Of a stretch of 58,505 nt of DNA, positions 32,445-42,346 are shown one piece after another. Numbering within the stretch: position 1 is the stretch's first letter; every line of letters starts with the position of its first letter. Source of the DNA: Athalassotoga sp964433875. GTDB taxonomy: Bacteria > Thermotogota > Thermotogae > Mesoaciditogales > Mesoaciditogaceae. The notes beneath the pieces are model-generated. The model had not been told where the DNA came from, did no database searches, and saw only the letters and a program-made list of their open reading frames with translations. The position numbers and the translations under genes were made by a program. The stretch lies in contig CAYSSO010000010.1 in the NCBI GenBank assembly GCA_964433875.1, positions 1 to 58,505 on the forward strand. The letters run 5' to 3'.

Positions 32445-33740
32445 TTGCAGGGAAGTTTGTGGGAAGATGAGCCTCTTGCAATAAAGGTAAGACCTAAAAC
32501 ACTTGAAGAGTTTGTAGGGCAGGAACATATTCTCTCTGAGGGCATGCCATTGAGAGAAGCGATTCTCAACGATAAACTTTACAGTGCCATTCTTTACGGC
32601 CCTCCGGGAAGCGGAAAGACCTCGCTCGCCGAGATAATAAAGCACTACACAAAGAAAAGATTCAAACATCTCAGCGCGGCAAATCAGGGAGTTGGAGATT
32701 TAAAACCAGTTATAGAAGAGGCAGACGAATTATTCAGAAGAACAGGAAATCCAACCATACTCTTTGTCGACGAAATTCACAGGTTCAACAAATCGCAGCA
32801 AGACACGCTTTTGCAATGCGTTGAATCTGGATCGATTATACTCATAGGCGCAACAACAGAAAATCCGAGTTTTGAAATAAACCCGGCTCTTCTTTCGAGA
32901 TGTCGCGTCTTTATTTTCAAACCCTTTTCAAAAGAAAATATAATCGAAATAATAAAAAGAGCCATAAAAGATGAGGAGGTCCGGTTTGATTCAGAATCGA
33001 TCGAGATGATCGCCCAGTTAAGCGGTGGAGACGCAAGGATGGCCCTTAACATGGTCCAGGAAGCGATCGTGTGGGCAAAAAATAGAAAGATAGATTCTGT
33101 CTCTTCATCGCAGATAGAGCCCGTACTTCAGAGATCGATTCCAAGGTACAGAAAGCACGCGGACGAACATTACGATTTTATCTCGGCGCTACACAAAAGT
33201 ATGCGCGGAAGCGATCCGGACGCAGCCGTCTATTACCTCGCAAGAATGTTGGAGGCCGGCGAAGATCCGCTTTACATAGCAAGAAGGGTTGTAAGATTTG
33301 CATCTGAAGATATAGGACTTGCAGACCCGAGAGCATTAAGCATTGCGGTGGACGCGTACCAGGCTTCTCATTTTATAGGAATGCCTGAATGCACGACTGC
33401 TCTGGCCGAGGCCGTCATATATTGTGCTGTGGCCCCTAAAAGTAATTCGATCTACGTCGCCTACACTAAGGCCGCCAGTGAAGCGCGGGATAATCCCTTC
33501 GAGGAGGTACCATTGAAGATAAGAAATGCCCCCACAACTTTCATGAAAGAGATGGGATATTCTAAAGGTTACGTCTATCCACACGATGTTGAAGGCGCTT
33601 TTATTGTCGATAACTATATGCCCGAAAGGTTAAAGGGACATGTCTTCTACAACCCAACGGACAGAGGCCTTGAATCAAAGATAAAAGAAAAACTCCAAAA
33701 TCTGTGGAAGGGATTTAAAAGATGGGAGGAAACAAATTGA
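32445..33740 (+). CDS. rarA: Replication-associated recombination protein A (RarA/MgsA, AAA+)
   Basis: 431-aa AAA+ ATPase of the WRNIP1/RarA type acting at stalled replication forks. MRPKTLEEFVGQEH-like opening (KVRPKTLEEFVGQEHILSEG), Walker A LYGPPGSGKTSLAEII, Walker B FVDEIHRFNKSQQD, sensor 1 IGATTENPSFEINPALLSRC, then the tetramerisation domain (ISALHKSMRGSDPDAAVYYL) and IGLADPRALSIAVDAY, both diagnostic. TTG 32445 follows AAGGAAGGAAG; the frame is open to 32388 inside galE but that part is not conserved. Coupled to lgt by TTGA overlap. Confidence 0.92.
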   Translation: MQGSLWEDEPLAIKVRPKTLEEFVGQEHILSEGMPLREAILNDKLYSAILYGPPGSGKTSLAEIIKHYTKKRFKHLSAANQGVGDLKPVIEEADELFRRTGNPTILFVDEIHRFNKSQQDTLLQCVESGSIILIGATTENPSFEINPALLSRCRVFIFKPFSKENIIEIIKRAIKDEEVRFDSESIEMIAQLSGGDARMALNMVQEAIVWAKNRKIDSVSSSQIEPVLQRSIPRYRKHADEHYDFISALHKSMRGSDPDAAVYYLARMLEAGEDPLYIARRVVRFASEDIGLADPRALSIAVDAYQASHFIGMPECTTALAEAVIYCAVAPKSNSIYVAYTKAASEARDNPFEEVPLKIRNAPTTFMKEMGYSKGYVYPHDVEGAFIVDNYMPERLKGHVFYNPTDRGLESKIKEKLQNLWKGFKRWEETN

Positions 33741-34618
33741 AAAAGGTACTTTTTTGGTCTATACTGATAGCCGTCATTGTTGCCCTTTATTTCTTTCTAA
33801 AAGACACATTTTCCGGGCATCTTATCCTTGATCCATACCTCATAAATACGTCTTTTCTTCACGTTAAATGGTACGGCGTCATAATAGGTTCTTCCGTCAT
33901 TGTGGCATATTTGATAGCCCGAAGTCAGTTGTTGCATGAAGGAGTCAAAGAGGATGAATTCATAATCGCAATGGTCATCACTATACCATTTGCGGTGATA
34001 GGTGGAAGGCTTTTTTACGTGGCTTTTACATGGAATGAATATTTTAAATACCATGTAAATCAGATACTCGAACCGTGGACTGGTGGAATGGCAATCTTTG
34101 GAGCCTTAATTGGAATGTTTTTTGGAGGATGGCTTTATCTCAGGCTGAACAGAAGGGCTTCTTTTAAATATCTTCAGGCGATGGACGCCGTTGCAATGGT
34201 TTTGCCATTTGCGCAGGCAATGGGAAGATGGGGAAATTTCTTCAATCACGAAGCCTATGGTGTTCCTACAAATCTGCCGTGGAAGATGTACGTTCCGCCC
34301 GATTACAGAATGCCCGGATATGGCCAGTACGCATTTTTCACACCCACATTTTTGTACGAGGCGATCGGAGACTTTTTGATATTTTACATTCTCTACAAAT
34401 TCACAAAAAAGTACAGGACAAAATACGGTCAGACCTTTGCCCTTTACCTTATACTTTATCCGACTTTAAGGATATTCGTCGAATCTTTAAGGCTCGATAG
34501 CCTGTGGTTTTATTCCTTAAGAATAGATCAGGTTGTGCCGGTGATATTCATAATATCCGGAGGACTGCTCTTCGGTTGGCTAAAAAGAAAAAAGGCATTG
34601 GTCGGAGGTTTGCAATGA
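33737..34618 (+). CDS. lgt: Prolipoprotein diacylglyceryl transferase
   Basis: First step of lipoprotein maturation: moves diacylglycerol from phosphatidylglycerol to the lipobox Cys, inner membrane. 293 aa, about seven membrane helices. Signature GRWGNFFNHEAYG is a perfect Lgt motif; also IGGRLFYVAFTWNEYF, WTGGMAIFGALIGMF and LRIFVESLRLDS. Start TTG 33737 has GGGAGG at 7-base spacing and overlaps the TGA of rarA; ATG 33722 lies before the SD. The presence of lgt implies a lipoprotein pathway. Confidence 0.92.
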   Translation: MKKVLFWSILIAVIVALYFFLKDTFSGHLILDPYLINTSFLHVKWYGVIIGSSVIVAYLIARSQLLHEGVKEDEFIIAMVITIPFAVIGGRLFYVAFTWNEYFKYHVNQILEPWTGGMAIFGALIGMFFGGWLYLRLNRRASFKYLQAMDAVAMVLPFAQAMGRWGNFFNHEAYGVPTNLPWKMYVPPDYRMPGYGQYAFFTPTFLYEAIGDFLIFYILYKFTKKYRTKYGQTFALYLILYPTLRIFVESLRLDSLWFYSLRIDQVVPVIFIISGGLLFGWLKRKKALVGGLQ

Positions 34619-37245
34619 ACCTTTACATCTTTGATGGAACTGCTCTTGTGTACAGGGCGTATTACGCCCTTCCTCCGCTTTCCACTTCTGACGGAAGGCC
34701 AACGGGGGCCGTTCTCGGAGTTGCGAAGATGCTTTTGAAATTCATCAAAGAAAGAGTAAAAGAGGGAGACTCTGTTGTATTCGTAATGGATTCAAAGACA
34801 CAAAATTTCAGAAAGACCCTCTTTGAATCTTACAAAGCCAATCGAGCGCCGGCTCCCGATGATATGATTGCCCAGATTTCATACATTGAAAAGCTTGTCA
34901 ACGGTCTTGGCATGCCAATTTTAAAAGGAACGGGATACGAGGCCGACGATGTCATAGCAACGCTTGTAAAAAAGTATTCCTCAAAATTCGATGGTGTCTA
35001 CATCGTCACAGGAGACAAAGACCTGCTTCAACTTGTTGGAGGAAATGTGAAGGTTTTGAGATTCGCAACCCTCGGCATTTCAGATCTTGTTGAATACGAT
35101 GAAAAGATGGTCATAGAAAGGTACGGCCTTAAGCCTTCCCAGATCGGAGATTACCTTGCGCTTGTCGGAGATGCCTCAGATAATATTCCCGGTGTTAAAG
35201 GCATAGGAGAAAAGAGTGCAACTGAACTTTTAAAGAAATACGGAGATCTGCAAAATCTCTACAACCATCTTGAAGAAATACCTCAGAGATATTCGAAATT
35301 ACTCGCTGACGGTAAAGAGATGATGAGACTTTCTAAAGAACTCGTAAATCTTTCTTTCAATGTGCCTTTAAGTTTTGAGATATCATCGTACACAGGGCCC
35401 GACAGGTCAAAACTTTTATCGATTTTCAACGAGTTGGAACTTAACTCTCTAAAATCAGAATTCGATTTGTACGATCACACATCAAACGTGAATTACATAA
35501 CTGTCGATTCTAAAGAAAAACTCGAAGAATTGATCTCCAGCCTCATACAAAAGCGCTTTGTAGCCTTTGACACGGAAACTACCTCTCTCGATCCATTTGA
35601 GGCGAGGCTTGTTGGCTTTTCTCTGTGTGATGGAAATCAAAGTTATTACGTACCGATAAGACACAAGAATGGAAGGAACGTGAAAAATGGCCTTGAGGTT
35701 TTGAAATCTCTCCTCGAGAATGAGAATGTCAAAATAATAGGTCAGAATCTCAAATACGACCTCGAAATCATGATGAATCATTCTGCAAAATTCAAACCTT
35801 ATTTTGACACGATGATAGCGGCTTACCTTCTCGAGCCAAATGAAAGAAAATTCTCACTTGAAGAACTTGGAATGAAGTATCTCAATTATTCAGGGATATC
35901 TTACGAAGATATAACAAAGGGAAAAAATTTTGAAGAGATTTCAATAGAAGATGCGACTAAATACTCAGCAGAGGATGCGGATATGACTTACAAACTTTAC
36001 AATGTGCTGAATAAAAAACTAATAGAAGAGGATTTAATGGATGTCTTCTACAAAATAGAAATGCCACTTGTCGAAGTCCTTGCAAAAATGGAAATGAACG
36101 GTGTTTACATAGACAAAGATTTTCTCAAGAACCTTTCTGAAAGTTACAATCACAAGTTAAGAGAGATAGAATCTCAAATTTACGATCTCGCAGGCGGAAT
36201 GCCATTCAACATAAACTCTCCAAAGCAACTTTCAGAAGTTTTATTTTCAAGGCTAAAATTAAAGCCGCGAAAGAAAACATCAACGAGGGCCTTTTCGACC
36301 AATGCCGAGGTTTTGGATGAGATGAGAGATGAACATCCAATAATTCCGCTTTTGCTCGAATACAGAAAGTATTTTAAACTCAAATCAACGTACATCGACG
36401 CCCTTCCAAAACTTGTGAATCCAAAAACGGGACGCCTCCATACCTCTTTTAACCAGGCAGGCACCTCGACGGGAAGGCTTTCAAGTAGCGATCCAAATCT
36501 CCAGAACATACCATCGAGAAATGAAGAAGGGCTTGAGATAAGAAAGGCGATACGCGCGCAAAACAAGGGCTGGAAGATAATCAGTTTTGATTATTCTCAG
36601 ATAGAATTGCGTGTACTCGCACACATGAGTGGTGATCCGGCCCTTGTAGAGGCATTTAAATCTGATTACGATATTCACGCAATAACTGCGGCGAAGATAT
36701 ACGGTGTGAATCAAGAAGAAGTAACTTCTGAAATGAGGAGAATAGGCAAAATGGTGAATTTCGCCGTAACTTACGGAGTAAGCGCCTATGGCCTTTCAAA
36801 AAGATTGGGAATCTCGGTTGAAGATTCTGACAAAATAATAAAGAATTACTTTGCAAGTTATCCGATGGTTAAAAAATATTTGGACGATATAGTGAATTTT
36901 GCGATTAAAAATGGATACGTTGAGACTATCTTTGGAAGGAAAAGGGATATTCCCGAGTTGAAAAGTTCGAACAGAAATGTTTTTGAAGAAGGAAAAAGAA
37001 TGGCCATAAATGCTCCAATCCAGGGAAGCGCCGCTGATATAATAAAACTTGCCATGATAGAGATAGATCAAAAGATCTCTTCGATGAAGTCGATGATGAT
37101 ACTTCAGGTTCATGATGAACTTGTTTTTGAAGTTCCCGAAGAAGAAATCGAAGAGATCACAAAGATTGTGAAAGATTCAATGGAAAAGATCGTCAAGATG
37201 AAGGTTCCTCTTAAGGTGGAAATAGAGTTGGGGGAAAGTTGGTGA
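34615..37245 (+). CDS. polA: DNA polymerase I
   Basis: 876 aa, three domains. 5'-3' exonuclease: LYIFDGTALVYRAYYALPPL, GYEADDVIATLV, VTGDKDLLQLV, GDASDNIPGVKGIGEKSA. 3'-5' exonuclease: AFDTETTSLDPFEARLVGFS (DxE kept), IIGQNLKYDLEIM, and YSAEDADMTYKLY, so proofreading residues are present. Polymerase: TGRLSSSDPNLQNIPSR, ISFDYSQIELRVLAHMSGDP (motif A), RRIGKMVNFAVTYGVSAYGL (motif B/O-helix), LQVHDELVFEVPEEE (motif C). Start ATG 34615 with CGGAGGTTT, overlapping the lgt stop; the frame upstream to 34504 is shadow. Full-length, active enzyme expected. Confidence 0.96.
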   Translation: MNLYIFDGTALVYRAYYALPPLSTSDGRPTGAVLGVAKMLLKFIKERVKEGDSVVFVMDSKTQNFRKTLFESYKANRAPAPDDMIAQISYIEKLVNGLGMPILKGTGYEADDVIATLVKKYSSKFDGVYIVTGDKDLLQLVGGNVKVLRFATLGISDLVEYDEKMVIERYGLKPSQIGDYLALVGDASDNIPGVKGIGEKSATELLKKYGDLQNLYNHLEEIPQRYSKLLADGKEMMRLSKELVNLSFNVPLSFEISSYTGPDRSKLLSIFNELELNSLKSEFDLYDHTSNVNYITVDSKEKLEELISSLIQKRFVAFDTETTSLDPFEARLVGFSLCDGNQSYYVPIRHKNGRNVKNGLEVLKSLLENENVKIIGQNLKYDLEIMMNHSAKFKPYFDTMIAAYLLEPNERKFSLEELGMKYLNYSGISYEDITKGKNFEEISIEDATKYSAEDADMTYKLYNVLNKKLIEEDLMDVFYKIEMPLVEVLAKMEMNGVYIDKDFLKNLSESYNHKLREIESQIYDLAGGMPFNINSPKQLSEVLFSRLKLKPRKKTSTRAFSTNAEVLDEMRDEHPIIPLLLEYRKYFKLKSTYIDALPKLVNPKTGRLHTSFNQAGTSTGRLSSSDPNLQNIPSRNEEGLEIRKAIRAQNKGWKIISFDYSQIELRVLAHMSGDPALVEAFKSDYDIHAITAAKIYGVNQEEVTSEMRRIGKMVNFAVTYGVSAYGLSKRLGISVEDSDKIIKNYFASYPMVKKYLDDIVNFAIKNGYVETIFGRKRDIPELKSSNRNVFEEGKRMAINAPIQGSAADIIKLAMIEIDQKISSMKSMMILQVHDELVFEVPEEEIEEITKIVKDSMEKIVKMKVPLKVEIELGESW

Positions 37246-37712
37246 TGGGAATGTACAAAAGGGTGTTGATAACCGTTGACGGTTCGGAAATGTCAAAGAC
37301 AGTTTTCGAAAGAGGCATAGAGATAGCAAAGAGAGAAAGTTCTCAGGCATGCGTGATAGCCGTTGTCGATACAACAACGATGTACAATCTTGCCACGGCT
37401 GGAGAAATGAGCCCTTCCTTTTTGAATATCCAATCTCAAATAATAAGAGAACAAGAACTTGCGCTCAAAAAATTCATCTCTGAACTTAGACAATACTGCG
37501 ACTACGGTTTTGACGAAGAGATAAGAACGGGCGTTCCCGGCAAGGAAGTGATCTCTTACGCGGATAAATGGGGGGCCGATTTGATTGTCGTTGGAAGTTA
37601 CGGCAAGGGAGGATGGATCTCCGAATTTTTGTTCGGTACAACGGCTGAAAAAATCATAAGGACGGCAAAAAGCGATGTACTCGTTGTAAAATGCAAAGGG
37701 GAGAAGAAATGA
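37245..37712 (+). CDS. Universal stress protein (UspA family)
   Basis: 155 aa. KRVLITVDGSEMSKTVFERG at the N-terminus and the nucleotide-binding VVGSYGKGGWISEFLFGTTA (G-2x-G-9x-G-S/T) at the C-terminus identify an ATP-binding type Usp. Function is stress-related and unspecific. The start may be ATG 37245 or ATG 37251; the former overlaps the polA TGA (TGATG) and uses GGGGAAAG. Ends in an ATGA overlap with miaB. Confidence 0.85.
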   Translation: MGMYKRVLITVDGSEMSKTVFERGIEIAKRESSQACVIAVVDTTTMYNLATAGEMSPSFLNIQSQIIREQELALKKFISELRQYCDYGFDEEIRTGVPGKEVISYADKWGADLIVVGSYGKGGWISEFLFGTTAEKIIRTAKSDVLVVKCKGEKK

Positions 37713-38989
37713 AAGTATTTTTCAAAACATACGGCTGCCAGATGAATATACATGACAGCGAAATAATGAAGGGCCTGCTAAAAGATGCAGGCCATGAGAT
37801 CGTGGACGAAATAGAAGAGTCAGATCTCGTTGTTGTAAATACGTGTGCGGTCAGGGAAAAATCTGAAAACAAAGTGTACAGTCTAATAGGAAGATTGAAA
37901 AAGAAAGGTCACAAAGTCGGAGTGACAGGATGCGTTGCCCAGAGTATGTCGGAAAAACTCTTGAACTACGGCGTTGAATTCATTGTCGGAACAAGATCGA
38001 TAAACTCAATCGTGGATGCAGTTGAAGGATTGAAGAAGATAGATCTCGAAGATCACATATTAGAGATAAATTCACAGACACCGGTAATCAGAGATCAAAA
38101 GAAGCACGCATGGGTCAGCATAATAGCGGGATGCAATAAATTCTGCACCTACTGCATCGTTCCCTACACACGTGGAAGAGAGATTTCAAGGCCAATGTCA
38201 GACATTCTAAATGAGGTAAGAATACTCGCAAGGAACGGATACAGGCAGATAACCTTTTTGGGTCAAAATGTCGATTCGTACGGAAAGGATCTAAAGGACG
38301 GAACATCCCTTGCAAAACTTCTTGAACTTTCGAAAGATATCGATGGAATAGAGAGATTATGGTTTTTAACCTCTTATCCGTCTGATATAAGTTCTGATTT
38401 GATAAAGATCGTCGGGAAATATCCAAAAATATCGAAGAACTTTCATATACCAGCCCAGTCTGGCAGCAACAGGATACTTAAAAAGATGAACAGAAGGTAC
38501 ACTAAAGAAGAGTATTTGGAGATCGTCGAGAGGATAAAAAAAGAGGTAGAGAATTCTTCAATAGGCGGAGACATAATAGTTGGCTTCCCCGACGAAAGCG
38601 ATGAGGACTTTGAAGAGACTCTCGATCTCGTAAAAAAGGTGAAATACATTCGCCTCAACGTCGCTCCATACTCTCCAAGGCCCGGCACTGTTGCAGCGAA
38701 GTATTACAAAGACAACGTGCCTTTTGAAATTAAGAAATTGAGAATGTCAAAATTGAATGAAATCCAGCACTCCATCGAGAGAGAACTGAACGAAGCGCTT
38801 ATAAACAAAGAGGTAGAGATCATGATAGAAAAGGTGACAGGCAAGATTTCGTACGGAAGAACGATAGACAACAGAATGGTCGCTGTTGTTGGAAGCATTC
38901 CCGAGGGAGAGATGATAAGGGTAAGAATAGAAGATTTTAAATCCGGTACTTTGTACGCATCAAATGGGAGGGTGTCGATCTTTGCCTGA
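37709..38989 (+). CDS. miaB: tRNA-2-methylthio-N6-dimethylallyladenosine synthase
   Basis: Radical-SAM methylthiotransferase acting at A37 of tRNAs reading UNN codons. 426 aa. N-terminal UPF0004 domain with cluster Cys in KTYGCQMNIHDSE, VVNTCAVREKSENKV and VGVTGCVAQ; radical-SAM GCNKFCTYCIVPYTRGRE (CxxxCxxC); C-terminal TRAM domain. The YGCQMN opening and IVPYTRGRE separate MiaB from MtaB/RimO. ATG 37709 overlaps the usp stop; the frame extension to 37691 is not needed. Confidence 0.94.
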   Translation: MKVFFKTYGCQMNIHDSEIMKGLLKDAGHEIVDEIEESDLVVVNTCAVREKSENKVYSLIGRLKKKGHKVGVTGCVAQSMSEKLLNYGVEFIVGTRSINSIVDAVEGLKKIDLEDHILEINSQTPVIRDQKKHAWVSIIAGCNKFCTYCIVPYTRGREISRPMSDILNEVRILARNGYRQITFLGQNVDSYGKDLKDGTSLAKLLELSKDIDGIERLWFLTSYPSDISSDLIKIVGKYPKISKNFHIPAQSGSNRILKKMNRRYTKEEYLEIVERIKKEVENSSIGGDIIVGFPDESDEDFEETLDLVKKVKYIRLNVAPYSPRPGTVAAKYYKDNVPFEIKKLRMSKLNEIQHSIERELNEALINKEVEIMIEKVTGKISYGRTIDNRMVAVVGSIPEGEMIRVRIEDFKSGTLYASNGRVSIFA

Positions 38990-41378
38990 TCTTACTCCTA
39001 TGATGATCCAGTACTCAAATATAAAGGCACAGTATCCCGATTGTATTCTTCTGTTTAGGCTTGGAGATTTTTACGAGACATTTGACGATGACGCAAAGTA
39101 TGTCTCCAAAACTCTTGGGCTTGTCCTTACCCATCGAAGCGATCATCCGATGGCAGGGATTCCTTACCATACGTTGAATCTCTATCTTAAAAAACTCATA
39201 GAAAATGGGAATAAAGTCGCAATCTGCGATCAACTTGAAGACCCTTCTGTCGCAAAGGGCATCGTAAAGCGTGATGTCACAAGGATAGTAACTCCTGGAA
39301 CGATAATAGAAGACGATGTTCTAACGCCTGCAAACAACTACATATCCGGATATTACAAGGGTAGCATCGCACTTGTAGACATATCAACAGGGGATTTTTT
39401 CGTGGATTCAGACGAAGATTCGATAGGCAAATATTCGCCAAAGCATATCATCCACAACGGAGAGATCGGAGAAATTCCTGGAGTTTTCGTCGAAAGGGTC
39501 GAAGACTGGTACTTCGATCCTAAAAATGCCGATGATACGTTAAAATCGCAATTTAACCTTGAAGATCTTTCCTTCCTTGAACTTTCACAAGAAGAAAAAA
39601 CGGTTGCAAGTGCCATCATAAAGTATCTTCAAATGACACAAAAACACACACTTGTAAATCTCAAAAGACCTCTTAAATTAAGAAAAAAAGACAGGATATT
39701 CCTTGATATGCTTACCGTCTCGAATTTGGAATTGATCGAATCAAGTTCGATATCGATATATTCCCACATGAACAGGACTGTAACGAGAATGGGCCACAGA
39801 ATATTGAAAAGAGAGATACTTTCCCCGCTTTTCAACAGAGAAGAAATAGAAAAAAGGCTCGATCTCGTTAATTACCTTTTCGATAACAGAAAGGACCTTT
39901 CCAATTTAAGAGAGATCCTTTCAAATGTTCAGGATGTTGAGAGAATCATATCGAGAATATCTTATTCTGCGGCGACGGCCTCAGATCTTGTCGCTTTAAG
40001 GAGAAGTCTTGAAGTTTTCGAAGAGATAAATGAATGGATAAAGATAAACCCAATCTTCAACTCTTTCACACTCGATCCCATTTACGAATTGAGAGATCTT
40101 CTGAAAAGAGCCATTGTCGAGGAGCCGGAAGGTGAGATAGGTGATGGGAAGACAATAGCAACTGGATTTTGCAAAGAACTCGACGAGGCGAGATCTGTAC
40201 TCTACGATGTTGACGGTTACGTTAAAAGATACGAGGAAAAAGAAAGAGAAAGAATTGGAAATAAGGTTAAGGTCGGGTACAGTTCTATATTCGGATATTA
40301 CGTGGAGATATCAAAAGGATACAAGGGAGAGATACCGAAAGAGTACGTAAGAAAGCAAACTCTTGTCAATTCTGAAAGGTACACAACGCCTGAATTGAGC
40401 GAACTCGAAAAAAAGGTTCTCCACGCGAGCGAAAAAGTAAAGGCGTTAGAAACCGAATCTTTTAAAAAAGTCTGTAATGAGGTACTCAAATTCAAAGACA
40501 CGATAATCTCTAACGCTTCAAAAATAGCCTTCTTAGACATGATAGGGTCTTTTGCCTATCTCGCGATTCAGGAAAATTACGTGAGACCAAAGTTTGGATC
40601 GGTTCTAAGAATAAAGGGCGGTCGCCATCCAATCGTGGAGCAAAGGGTCAAAGAATTCGTTCCAAATGACGTCGAAGTTTCGGAGAAAAACAATTTCGTG
40701 ATCCTTACGGGCCCAAACATGTCAGGAAAATCAACATTTATACGCCAGATAGCGCTTATATCCTTAATGGCGCAAATGGGAAGTTTTGTGCCGGCAAGGG
40801 AAGCAGAATTGAAATTGTTCGACAGAATCTTCACGAGAATAGGGGCAAGAGACGATCTCGCATCGAATAGAAGCACCTTCCTCGTTGAAATGTCAGAAGT
40901 CGCGACCATTTTAAACTTTGCAACGAAGGATTCCCTCGTAATTCTCGACGAGGTTGGAAGAGGCACAAGCACCTTTGACGGTCTAAGCATAGCATGGGCA
41001 GTTTCGGAATACATATCACAAAAGATAAAGGCCTTCACGATCTTTGCAACGCATTACAACGAACTTGCAGAACTTGAAAAGATGTATCCAAATATTTCCA
41101 ACCTGACGATAGAGGTTGTGGAAAGGGATAAAAAAGTTTTATTTTTGCACAAAGTCGTGCACGGGACGGCCGATAAAAGTTATGGAATAGAGGTTGCAAA
41201 GATAGCGGGGATTCCTGAATCCGTCATAAAAAGAGCCTATGAAGTATCCGAAGCGATAAGTTCGGCAAGCCACATAGAAAAGGGAGTAAGATTTTTAACA
41301 TACGGAGAGGTTGAAAGCGTAAAGAAACGCATAAAAAACGATCAAATAGGCTTTTTTGATAAAGGAGGAATAAAATGA
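38982..41378 (+). CDS. mutS: DNA mismatch repair protein MutS
   Basis: 798 aa. Domain I with the mismatch-reading Phe-x-Glu in RLGDFYETFDDDAKYVSKTL; domain II/III, clamp (AASDLVALRRSLEVFEE region), Walker A ILTGPNMSGKSTFIRQIALI, Walker B VILDEVGRGTSTFDGLSIAW and TIFATHYNELAELEK. Complete family architecture, unlike mutS2 at 12947. No mismatch-repair mutL is visible in the window; the MutL-family gene at 4179-5528 is an unrelated ASKHA protein. TTG 38982 follows GGGAGGG, overlapping the end of miaB by 8 bases. ATGA overlap with pfkA. Confidence 0.95.
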   Translation: MPDLTPMMIQYSNIKAQYPDCILLFRLGDFYETFDDDAKYVSKTLGLVLTHRSDHPMAGIPYHTLNLYLKKLIENGNKVAICDQLEDPSVAKGIVKRDVTRIVTPGTIIEDDVLTPANNYISGYYKGSIALVDISTGDFFVDSDEDSIGKYSPKHIIHNGEIGEIPGVFVERVEDWYFDPKNADDTLKSQFNLEDLSFLELSQEEKTVASAIIKYLQMTQKHTLVNLKRPLKLRKKDRIFLDMLTVSNLELIESSSISIYSHMNRTVTRMGHRILKREILSPLFNREEIEKRLDLVNYLFDNRKDLSNLREILSNVQDVERIISRISYSAATASDLVALRRSLEVFEEINEWIKINPIFNSFTLDPIYELRDLLKRAIVEEPEGEIGDGKTIATGFCKELDEARSVLYDVDGYVKRYEEKERERIGNKVKVGYSSIFGYYVEISKGYKGEIPKEYVRKQTLVNSERYTTPELSELEKKVLHASEKVKALETESFKKVCNEVLKFKDTIISNASKIAFLDMIGSFAYLAIQENYVRPKFGSVLRIKGGRHPIVEQRVKEFVPNDVEVSEKNNFVILTGPNMSGKSTFIRQIALISLMAQMGSFVPAREAELKLFDRIFTRIGARDDLASNRSTFLVEMSEVATILNFATKDSLVILDEVGRGTSTFDGLSIAWAVSEYISQKIKAFTIFATHYNELAELEKMYPNISNLTIEVVERDKKVLFLHKVVHGTADKSYGIEVAKIAGIPESVIKRAYEVSEAISSASHIEKGVRFLTYGEVESVKKRIKNDQIGFFDKGGIK

Positions 41379-42334
41379 AAAGAATAGCGGTTATGACAAG
41401 CGGTGGAGACGCTCCGGGCATGAATGCCGCCATAAGGGCAGTAGTTAGGTATGGAATAAACAAAGGTCTTGAAGTTTACGGCATTATGAGAGGGTACGCA
41501 GGTTTACTCGAAGATGACATAAGACCTCTTAATTTTGCGGATGTTGGTGGAATAATGGAAAAAGGAGGCACGATATTAAGGACCGCAAGGTGCGAGGAGT
41601 TCAAAGTCGATAAGGGACGTAAAGAGGCATACAAAATCCTCAAATCGCATGAGATAGAAGGGATAGTGATAATCGGCGGAGACGGGAGTTTAAATGGCGG
41701 GGCACTTATAGCCTCTGAGAGCGATATCAAAGTTGTCGGTATTCCCGGAAGTATAGACAACGATATCTCCGAGACCGATACATGTATAGGGGTAGACACC
41801 TGTCTTAACACGGTCGTCGAAAATATCCAAAAATTAAAGGACACCGCCTCCTCTCACGAAAGGGCATTCATAGTCGAGACGATGGGAAGGAATTGCGGAT
41901 ACATTGCACTTATTTCAGGCCTTACAACCGGTGCCGAGGCGATAGTGATACCTGAAGTAAAGGTGGATTATCAGGCTCTCGCCGACAAATTGCTGGCCGG
42001 CAGAAAGAGGGGAAAGATAAATTCAATAGTCGTTGTGGCAGAAGGCGCGGCTAGCGCCTATACGGTCGCAAGACATCTTGAAAACAAGACGGGATTTGAG
42101 ACGCGTGTAACGATCCTCGGTCACATTCAAAGGGGAGGATCGCCGACGGTCCAGGATAGATTGCTTGCTTCAAGAATGGGATCATTTGCCGTTCAATCAC
42201 TTTTAGACGGCCAGTCCAATGTCATGATCGGAATTCAGGGAACACAGATAGTAGCCGTAGACCTCAACAAAGCATTGCAGAAGAAAAAAGAACTTGATTT
42301 GTCACTTTACGAACTTGCGAATACGTTATCTTAG
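41375..42334 (+). CDS. pfkA: ATP-dependent 6-phosphofructokinase
   Basis: Glycolysis: fructose-6-phosphate + ATP to fructose-1,6-bisphosphate. 319 aa, standard bacterial length. MTSGGDAPGMNAAIRAVVRY, GGDGSLNGG (Gly at the position that marks the ATP type), GIPGSIDNDISETDTCIGVD, ETMGRNCGYIALISGLTTGA and LGHIQRGGSPTVQDRLLASR. The GSIDND form (Gly rather than Lys before Ser/Thr) also indicates ATP use. Followed 12 bases later by pyk, a pairing also known in Thermotoga. Confidence 0.94.
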   Translation: MKRIAVMTSGGDAPGMNAAIRAVVRYGINKGLEVYGIMRGYAGLLEDDIRPLNFADVGGIMEKGGTILRTARCEEFKVDKGRKEAYKILKSHEIEGIVIIGGDGSLNGGALIASESDIKVVGIPGSIDNDISETDTCIGVDTCLNTVVENIQKLKDTASSHERAFIVETMGRNCGYIALISGLTTGAEAIVIPEVKVDYQALADKLLAGRKRGKINSIVVVAEGAASAYTVARHLENKTGFETRVTILGHIQRGGSPTVQDRLLASRMGSFAVQSLLDGQSNVMIGIQGTQIVAVDLNKALQKKKELDLSLYELANTLS

Positions 42335-42346
42335 GAAGGTGAAAAA

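Noticed and set aside
40577..41038. 153-aa minus-strand ORF
   Set aside because: Antisense to the MutS ATPase domain, which is strongly conserved on the plus strand.
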